Shown here: positions 55,900 to 64,000 of the stretch, piece by piece | Numbering within the stretch: the stretch's first letter is position 1 | Layout of the letters: each line of letters opens with the position of its first letter | DNA from: Eudorina sp. 2006-703-Eu-15 | Taxonomy: Eukaryota; Chlorophyta; Chlorophyceae; Chlamydomonadales; Volvocaceae | NCBI GenBank assembly: GCA_003117195.1 | Contig: BDSI01000041.1 | Span: 248,001 to 312,000, forward strand | Direction: 5' to 3' | DNA length: 64,000 nucleotides | Notes under the pieces: model-generated | What the model saw: the letters and a program-made list of their open reading frames with translations, nothing else | The model's database searches: none | Told to the model about the DNA's origin: nothing | Program-made: the position numbers and the translations under genes

Positions 55900-58800
55900 A
55901 TGCCCAAGGCCAGTCATCGTCTCACCACAGCTTCGCAACGCGCCCAACCCATCAACCTTTGCAACACAACCTTTCTATCTTTCCGTACTTCCAATACATT
56001 TGATCCGCACTACGTGTCCTCCCGCTCATATTTATGTTCCGAAGCCGTAACCTCTCCTCTTTCTTCGCCGCGGCTTCCCCATGTTTCACTTTCCCCTGCT
56101 CCGCCCACTCCTCATCCCCGCTCCGGCCCGGCATGGCCCACCCACGCGCCTCTCCACGGCCAGGATGACGACCTGCTTGGTCACGCCCACCGACTGGAGG
56201 ACCAGGGGCTGCTGGCGGAGGCCGCTGACGCCTACCAGCAGCTGCTCACTCGCCCCGACCAGTTCCACAACGTCCACCTGAGGGCGCACCTGGCAGAGCT
56301 CATCAAGCGGGTCAACAGGTGGGCGGGTCGTGAAGGGGGGAGGGAGAGGGTGGGGGAGGGGGAGAGGGAGGAGGCGAAGGGCCGGCGGGAGGAAGTCTTG
56401 GCGTGGTCCGGGTCGGGTGCATCCATGTAGAAGCGCAAGTACGGCGAGTAGAGGCATGTGGCTCGTCTTGCTGGGGGCCGAAGTGGGGACAAGCGGGGTT
56501 CGCGGCGACCCCGATTTCCCCGGAGGGGGGGGACAGGTCCCACCTGGTACCGCTACCTATTCGGGGCACAGCGGAGGTATCCGCGTCTGATCCGCGGGGT
56601 TGGTGTTGGGGTGCGCGGTGCAGGCAAGGACCCCTCTTGCCCGGGGGCTGCGGCGCAGTGGCGTCCCGACATGGGTTCAGCTTTCCCCTCCGTGCCGAGC
56701 TGAGCTGCACGGATAGCGCCGGGTCTAAGGGGTCTTACCGTTAATTCTGGTATCTGAGTGATGATACCCGCGCACTGACTGCACAGCGGTGATCTGCTCC
56801 GGCCCGCTGCTGGCTGCCTGGCTGGTCTGGTCTGGCCTGGCCTGGTCTGGTCTGCAGGAAGCAGGCTGAGGCCAAGCTGATGGAGCGGCGGGCCGAGCTG
56901 GAAGAGGAGGGGCGGCTGTGGCCGGGGCGGCCCCGGGGCCTGGAGAGTCCGCGGGAGGGTCGGATACCCGGAGTGCCCCGGTCGGATAAGCGCGTGGGTG
57001 AGCGGAGGGGGGGCTGAAGGGAGGGGGGCTCACTGCCTTGAGGGCAGCGGGAAGGTGGGAGGGGGCCAGACGTGGTTTCAGGGATTGCAGCGGGGCACCG
57101 GGGGACATGGAGGGGAGAGGTCCGCAGGCCTCAGGCGGGAGGGGAGCGCCGTCGCTTTGCGGAAGGGGCGCGGAGGGGGTGGGCGTTCCAGATCTGTGAT
57201 GACTGCGGGAGAGGGGCCGGGGCAGGGGCAGGGAATTCACCCCTCTCAAGTCGGAGCGGCGCGGCGCGTCGGACGGGTCCACTGCCAAAGGGGGAACGGA
57301 GGAGGCGGTGACGTGCAGCCAGGAGCTGGGGAGCCACCCGGACCGCAGAGCCCCCCCCCGGCCCCTGCTGGACCTGCCCCCCTCCCCCAGTCTTCATCAG
57401 ATATTCTGCTCTGGCAGCAGCGCAGTATAGATTTGTCTACCAATATCCTCTTCCCCCTCCCCCCCTGGACCCGGACGGCCCTCAGGCCCCGTGATGCCCA
57501 TGTCCCCGGAGGCCTACCGGGCGGAGCTGGCGGCGCAGGTGGGACTGTGGGGAGTGGGAGTGGGGGGTAGAGGAAATTGGTAGACATATTTATACATACT
57601 GCTGCCAGAGCGAATATCCAGCGAAGTAGCGACGTCCACCTTGTAGGCCTTGACAATTAGTGACTGAAGTAATTACACCGAATCGAAAGAAATCTGCCTA
57701 ATGCCACTTCGGTCACGCGGCCGCTGAAGTGTCGGAACGCTGGCGGCTGTTAAAATGCACAGGGACCCTAGCTCCCAACGTCAACCTAAAAGTCGAAAAG
57801 TAAGGTGAAAGGAGCTTAGTCTTCATTTATAGATTGTAAGTTAGCATAGTTGCTCTAAAGCTGACGGAGTAAGCTGACGGAAAAGAGAACGCGGCGCTGC
57901 CATGCGAGTGTACCTCCCACCCGACTCCGGGGGGATGGGGGTTCGGGCTCTGGGGCCCTACCTGCGGAGCCATAGTGCCAGTGGGTGGGACTGGGCAGGG
58001 GGTACAGGATGTGGGTAGACGTTGTTAGGATAGGGGTAGACGTTGTTAGGATAGGGGTAGACGTTGGAGGTAGACGTTAGACGTTGGAGGTAGACGTTAG
58101 GATGTGGGTAGACGTTGTTGTGGAGCTGCGCTGCTGCTGCTGCTGCTGCTATACGAGCAAAGCGGGTGTGGGGGTGGTGGTGGTGAGGGTGGGTTTGCCG
58201 GACCGTAGCCCATTGGGGAGCGGGGTCCCACTGTCAGCCCCCGGTCAGTGGGCGCTGGGCTGTGACCTCCCCGAGAGTGCTTGACTGTGTGGGGGTTGGC
58301 CATCCGATGGCCTCTGATTCGGAGTCGGTGGGTGGTTGATCAGCAAGACGACGGCGGTGCAGGTCGGCGGCGAGCTGTCGGGTTTCCGTTCTTACCTTCC
58401 TCCCGCAGGCGATGGCGAAGCGGCGGCAGCGGGAGGAGGCCAAGAAGCAGGAGGAGGTCCTGGAGCAGAAGGAGATTGCCATCGCTGCGGCCATGGTGGG
58501 TGGCTGGGCCTGGGTCGGTGGGTGCCTGGGGGGGTGCGATGTGTGGAGGGCCTCGGGAAGCGGCGAGGCGCGGGAGGCGGGCGCTGCTGGGCGCTCGGTG
58601 TCGGGTGAATGGCACACAGGGGTGGGGGCCAACGGGTGGGGCATCTGCCAGAGGCGGTAGGGGGCCTCGTCCCTCCCCCTGACAGGTGATGTGTCCCACG
58701 GGGCGGACAAGACCCTTCCACGGTGTTTGCGCGGCTCCGCCAAGCACGGGAGGGGCGCAGTGTCTGGCAGTGTCTGGCAGGTAGTTAGCGGTAAGGTTCG

Positions 58801-60678
58801 GTAGCGCCATTCCACATGTAAGGAAGGCGGGTTATGTGTTTGTACCCCTTTGTCCTCATGTATTCCCCGCCAGGCGGCTCTGGAGCAGCACCAGCGGCGG
58901 GTCGTGGCGGGCAATGACAGGCTGTCGTACGCGAATGAGCTGGGGGCCGAACGCAGGGCGCGACAGGAGGAGCGACGCCGGCAGTTTGACGAGGTAGGGT
59001 GGAGTGGGGTGAGGTGAGGTGTGGTCAGGTTTAGGATAGCGCGCGAGAGGGCAGAACGCAGAAAGACGTCGCTGAGGCACCGGTGACGGGCGGTGCCTTC
59101 GTCCCTCCTTGGAGCGGATGTGTCTGTCTGCCTGTCTGTCTGTCTATATGTCTGTATGTATGTATGTCTGACCGCGGTCTTCACTTCCGCATTCGCCCGT
59201 CCCCGCGCCCGTGCCCTGCCTGCCTCCCTCCCGGGGGCGCTGGGTGTGTCTGGGCTGTTAGTCATGTGTCCCCCGCCCGCATGCTGTCTGGATCGGTGGC
59301 ACTGACGGACTGACCGACTGCCCGACGGACTGACTGACTTGCCGACTTCCGGACTGACAGGAGTGGGACCGCCATAAGGCAATGGGCGGCCCCGGTGTGC
59401 GACAGTCGTACGACATCGAGGTGGCACGACGCCGGCAGATGCAGGTGGGGCACCTTGCTTATCCTTCACCCCTGATGGCACTGGCCACTGAAACATGATG
59501 GCCACGAGCTCTGAGGCCCTGCGAGAGGTGGTAGGAAGTAAGCCCATGCGGGCCTGGTGTCCCGCCAAGAGAACACGACACTGAAGCGCAATGCGCCTGG
59601 TCCCGACCCATGGGTCCCCAGGAGGACGCCGCGGGAGGCGCTGCTGGCATCGACGACCATCACCCCCACCACCACGCCGCCGCCGGCATCGTCTCGCCAG
59701 GTTTCCACGCCCGGCCCGCCTCCGCGGGTGCCCCCGCAGCCCGGGAGTGGCAACGCGAGCAGGACAGGGACCGCGACCGCGACCGGGAGCGCAACAACGC
59801 CGCCAACTTCCAGCGGCTCTACGTCCCCGGCCATCCCTACGCGCCGGCGGGTGGGCCGCCCCCGCAGCAGGCCTGGCCGGCGCCCCCGCCCTCACCCGCC
59901 GCAGCCCCGGCAGCTGCTCCCTGGGGCGTGGGGGGTGGGGCCGGGGCGGCGCCGCTCAAGGGCGCGCTGAAGACGCCGTACTCGCGACCCGATGTGGACC
60001 GGCCCCGGGTCCGCATTGACCCGCAGGTGGGGTGGGGTGGGGGTGGGGTGGGGTGGGGTGGGGTGGGGGTGGGGTGGGGTGGGGTGGGGTGGGGGTGGGG
60101 TGGGGTGGGGTGGGGTGGGGTGGGGTGGGGTGGGGTGGGGTGGGGTGGGGTGGGGTGAGGTGAGGTGGGGTGGGGTGAGAGCCGTCATGGCGGCGGCTTG
60201 TCTACCTGATGACAGGCGGCGGCGTCTAGGGGGGAATGGGTGGCGAGGGAGCGGCCACCCCACCCATCAACCTGCATGAGGGAGCCGGGGGTTCTGTGTG
60301 CATGGGCTCCTGGTTGCCTTCTCATAACCACCTACTGCTGTTGCTGTTGCTCCGAAACCACACTGTCGCATCGACAGCGGCCCCGACTGGTCCGCACCAT
60401 CCCCACCCGCCCATCCGCACACTTGCCGCCTCACCTCCCCTGGCCTCCCGCCCCCTCCCGCCCCCTCCCGCCCTGCTGTCCTCCCTCGATGTCGGCAGGC
60501 GGTCCGCGCCCACCAGCAGGCCTTCATCGATAAGCACCGCAAGCCCGAGCCGCCTCAGCAGCAGCAGGTGGTGGTGCCGCTGAGGCAGCGCAAGGAGGCC
60601 GTGAGGCGGCCGGACCCGCCGCAGGTGGCCGCTGGGTACGGAGGGGCCCGGGACGGGCCCTACTACGGCGGGTGGTAA
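55900..60678 (+). CDS. Coiled-coil protein with TPR-like start and proline-rich tail
   Basis: Exons 55900-56318, 56858-56997, 57486-57538, 58409-58495, 58874-58993, 59361-59444, 59622-60026 and 60499-60678 (TAA) agree in phase at every junction and give 495 residues. The start is the least certain part: the first 75 or so residues look unconserved. Residues about 88-140 form a TPR-like helical hairpin (LEDQGLLAEAADAYQQLLTR, then LRAHLAELIKRVNR). Exons 2-6 encode a long charged coiled coil (AKLMERRAELEEEGR; KRRQREEAKKQEEVLEQKE; LGAERRARQEERRRQFDE; DIEVARRRQMQ). Exon 7 is His/Ala/Pro-rich with a REQDRDRDRDRER-like basic-acidic stretch. The final exon is basic and Gln-rich and ends GPYYGGW. The exon style resembles algal flagellar or centrosomal coiled-coil proteins, but I do not recognise it. 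Confidence 0.72.
57407..57612. repeat. Inverted repeat pair flanking a 53-nt exon
   Basis: TGCTCTGGCAGCAGCGCAG..GTCTACCAAT at 57407-57447 recurs inverted at 57576-57612, on either side of exon 3 of the coiled-coil gene. A third, directly oriented copy lies in a MOT1 intron at 1961-2000, so this is a dispersed motif, probably a MITE end. Confidence 0.75.
58010..58112. repeat. GTAGACGTT minisatellite in intron
   Basis: Tandem units of GTAGACGTTGTTAGGATAGGG and the shorter GTAGACGTTGGAG lie in intron 3 of the coiled-coil gene. Confidence 0.88.
60027..60176. repeat. (GGGGT)n array at an intron 5' end
   Basis: GGGGT units with occasional extra G start two bases inside the donor GTGGGG of intron 7, again G-rich on the transcribed-RNA strand. 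Confidence 0.93.
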
Positions 60679-63600
60679 GGGCGCCGGCCCAGGGCCCCCC
60701 CGCTCTGACCACGGGGCCGAAGAATTCTGGTCGCCCCAACCCACCGACATGCGGTGTGGGGTGTGGCGCGCGGGTTGGCGCAGGCAGGAGCTGGTGTGTG
60801 AAGGACGGTCGCCTTCGGCTCTCACCGCCGCCACCGCCGCTTGGACCGCGGGGTCAAAGCCTGGACGCGGGGGTTGAAAGCGGAAGGGAGCCCAGGACCC
60901 GGGGCTGGGTGAGGTGGGACGGGCGGTGACCCCCTCGAGGTGACCCCCCTCTGGGGTGCTGCTGCATCCGACGCCGCTGAGTGAATCTGGCATGTTGTGG
61001 TTGTGCAGATTTGTGAGACAGGCAGCAAAGTTGCCCTATTGTTGCATTGTCGCACGAGGGGGGGGTGCGCGCCCCAGCTGAAGCGGGGGGTGTCTCACGT
61101 AGATAGGTTGCTCAGATCGCCCAGGCAGCGCAGGCGGCACAGACAGCTGCTGGGTATTGGGTTGGGTTGGAGCTTGGAGGAGGGATGTGGGAGAACGAGA
61201 GGAGCCGCCCGCTGCGTGGGGTCTGCATCCTCGTGGAGGTCACCAAGCGCTGGTAGTTGGAGCAGATCTTGGTGCCAGGTAGGGTAGGGATGTAGGGGGG
61301 TGGGCGGGTGTCGTATCCCACCAGGCAGTAGGATGGCCTCAGCGCTGAGGGGGTGCATCGGACCCGCTCGCAGCAGAACAGAGGAAGCTACCGGAGGGGG
61401 TGCGGGCTGGTTGGTTGCCAGATGGACAGCTGTGCGGCGAGCTGGGCGGGGGAGGGCCCCATGGTTTCGGTGCAGCAGCCGCGGCAGCACGTGCCCGGAG
61501 ACTGGCCCTTGCAGGACGGTGTTTCTTGCCCTCCGCCCTAGGCGGGAGAGGTCGCTCTTTGTTTTCGTTCCCGATCTCTCTTTTGTCATGTCGTTGGATC
61601 AATCAATAATTATCTCTCGATAATTTATTTCAATAAATCTTCTCCTTGCATCCAAAGGTGTGAGGGCAATGCTGAACCAGTGTGTTGCGATTACGTGAGC
61701 TGCGCTGCGCGACGGCAGCTGAAGGCGGTGGTCTGGTGCGACACGAGCTGCAGTGATGCCGAGGGGTGGGAGTAGGGCGGAGCACTACCGAACGCCTGCA
61801 GTACAGTGCAGTACAGTACGGTGCAGTACAATCCAGTCAGTAGGTTCGCAAGGCGTCCGTGGGTGGATAAATATTGTGCGATAGATAGGTAGGCAGGTAG
61901 GCGCCGGGTGAGGATATGATGGCACAGGTGCGCGTCGGCACGATAGGGGAGGACAGAGGGGTGTCCAGGGCTTTTTGGTAGCCATTCGTGCACATTCATA
62001 GGGTGCGGAGTACATACAGTATCTGTTTGCTCGGCAGCGTTTCCTCAAGCCAGTGGCACCGAGCTGCCTTGGTTTGCTCTGGTGGGGAAACCGATGCGAC
62101 CGATGTAAATACGTCCCCGCCTGGCCATGGACCCAGGAGGTGCGGACGTATCCATACGTACCTGGAGTGGCGATCTGATAAGAGAGTGCGTGCGGTGATT
62201 AGACTGAGCCGGTGAGGCTTGTCGGTCGTTGTCACTCGAAATGGGTTTTTAGCTCTGATGGGTTTTCTTCCTCCCACGTGATCACACTTCCCAGGACGGC
62301 GGGTGCACCGGTTTGGTCCCTACGCGGCAACCAGTTGGGTGCCCAGACGTCACTGCTGCTTCCGTACTCTTCCTCCCTCGGGACTGTCCATTGGTCGTCC
62401 GTTTTTTCTCTCCGTTGCCGTCCCCGGCCATTATTGTTTGCGGCGGGGCGCCAGATAGCTTGTCGCCTTCTTGGACCTAGGGCTTGGTGGCGGAGGCGTG
62501 GGCTTAGGTGGTCCGGAAGGAGGGCGCTCGGCTGCGGCCGGGTTGGCTTGGGTTGAGCTGGGCTGTGGTGGTGGTGGGCCCCTGAGACCGCAGGTCTGTT
62601 GCTGCAGGACGATGAACCCGTTGGGCGTTGTTGGGCGGCGAGGAGAGGGAGGGGGGCGTTGAGCAGCGCAGCGAGGAGGTCCACTGATTTGGTTCGATGT
62701 GCCGCCGGCTGGTCGCGTGGAGATGGACGGGGGACGGGGGGGTCGGGTCTCTAGGGTCTCTCTAGGGTCTCCCGCGCTGCCCTCTGGGGAGACCCGACGT
62801 GTGCGTCCTGCGGCGTGCGGCGCAACAACCCCACCCCTATGTGGTTGTGCGGGAGGGGGCTGAGGCCTTGGGTGGGTTGAGACAGTGCCTCTGGCCCATG
62901 CGCGTTTGCGCATTTATTGCGCGTTCTCTATTCTGAAGGCGTTGGCATACACAGGCTGTAACGGAGGCGCTTGATGATACCCGCCTGGTGTCCCGCGGCG
63001 AGAAGACCCTGGGAGCGTGGGAGGGGTGCGGCTGCGGCAAGGCTCCTCGGGGATAGGCGCATGGAACAAGCATCGACCTGACCCTGGTCCACTGCCACCA
63101 CCCGTCCGCCAGGTACCCGGGCGATGGCCCTGCGGGACCGCACTGAGGCTGGGGCGGTGGGTGGGTGGGTCGGGGTAGTACGGAGCTGTAAGCCCTGCCC
63201 CTGGTGGGAGATGCCCCCGTCTTCGGACGTCATCCGGGGAGCCTGGGGCGCGGCTGAATGTGAGACGGACGGGTCCAGGGAGGGAAGTCCACAATACCGT
63301 TGGGGCGGTTCGGTGACCCGACACGGCCCCCGGAGGCCTCCAAGTTGCTCCCTCGACCCCGGGGTCATGTACCGTACCTCGTTGATTGCACCGTACCTCG
63401 TTGATTGCACAGTACCTCGTTGATTGACCCAGGGATTTGGTTTCGGTCGTGCCTGTGTCCTCTTGCGCTTGCGGTTGTCCGCGGCAGCAGCAGCAACGGC
63501 GGGCGTCCGGGCAAGGACTTGATGTATGACAGGCGCAGCAGTACCGGCCAACGTTCCGTTGTCCGGATGTCTCTCCACCGCTAGAGCCCCGGTGGCAATG

Positions 63601-63735
63601 GCTCTTCCCCTACCCACCCCCGGGTGTTATAAACGTTCTGAGACACCTTCTTCAACTGGGGTACAAAAGGACCAAGTGGGTTGCGTGTTGGTCCGCCACC
63701 CTGATACGGCGAGCAACGCTGGAGGGTCTTACAGT
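60679..63735. other. About 3 kb with no supported gene
   Basis: Short open frames on both strands show no recognisable domain. A Pro-rich minus-strand frame at 62431-62913 and a basic-acidic one at 62232-62684 might be transposon relics. An AT-rich patch lies at 61555-61640. Bases 63366-63428 are three tandem copies of a 21-bp unit containing GTACCTCGTTGATTG. Confidence 0.5.
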
Positions 63736-63911
63736 CGTTACAGTGTGGATAGGCTTCCGGGCCCTGTCTAAGGGTTTATGTCGCGGTTTTAGTTGATGCT
63801 ATAGGACACCTTCAACCATCATCGCACCGAACCTACGCCATACGAACCGAGGGTCCAAGGCGGTTGATCCTGCCAACCAAGGATCCCACCTCATCCATTC
63901 ACCCGCACATC
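63736..63911 (-). mobile_element. 5'-truncated SINE copy
   Basis: Matches the 3' half of the SINE at 20169-20552 closely (GTTACAGTGTGGATAGGC to CACCCGCACATC) but lacks the tRNA-like head. 5' truncation is common for retroposed copies. Confidence 0.85.
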
Positions 63912-63972
63912 CGATCACTTCTGAGAGCGGTCGTGCGGCAGCTGCGCGGCCTGACAGTTGCCGGGATGGCTC

Positions 63973-64000
63973 CGACCGACCCGACCCGACCCGACCCGGG
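63973..64000. repeat. (GACCC)n repeat at window end
   Basis: Short pentamer array; the reverse-strand unit GGGTC also occurs near 7733-7750. Confidence 0.8.

Noticed and set aside
61112..61321. Minus-strand frame with TKICSNYQRLVTS
   Set aside because: It looked protein-like briefly but has no recognisable family, no clear splice partners and a short length.

Overview
The window looks like nuclear DNA of a volvocine (Chlamydomonas-type) green alga. It is very GC-rich, with many short exons separated by G/C-rich introns (GT..AG). It carries TGTAA polyadenylation-type signals, abundant simple repeats, octotricopeptide-like (OPR) protein fragments and diverse small transposable elements. The species cannot be told from the sequence. 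Gene models were built by hand from reading frames, splice sites and phase.

Layout. 1-6481: 3' two thirds of a MOT1/BTAF1-type Snf2 ATPase (+). 8584-11725: a secreted protein with a tocopherol-cyclase-like domain (+). 14022-15600: a small inverted-repeat transposon carrying a psq-type helix-turn-helix protein. 15601-50028: a nested segmental duplication. Its unit is [DarP/YjgA-like gene (+), OPR-like gene (-), three-TM membrane protein gene (+), orphan cytochrome P450 3' exon (+)]. Copy A is 15601-28560, copy B 28561-38785 (truncated) and copy C 44863-50028 (second half only). Between B and C (38786-44862) lie a possible nuclease-like gene, a His/Glu/Ser-repeat gene and an inverted-repeat element holding a LINE fragment. 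52716-55025: a complete RPB7 gene (-), the best-supported gene here. 55900-60678: an eight-exon coiled-coil protein (+). From 60679 to the end I see only repeats and a SINE fragment.

The two housekeeping genes, MOT1 (TBP remodelling) and RPB7 (Pol II stalk), flank a repeat-rich region that is expanding and decaying. The duplicated block records its own history. A SINE sits in the same OPR exon in copies A and B, so it predates the duplication. A 352-bp TRIM retroelement sits in copy C with its empty site intact in copy A. A hAT-like MITE sits in copy A, and its textbook excision footprint is in copy C. Fold-back inserts disrupt the membrane-protein gene in A and C.

The most interesting items are the TRIM, the hAT insertion/footprint pair, the palindromic inserts, and the membrane-protein first exon, which is far more diverged between copies than its flanks.
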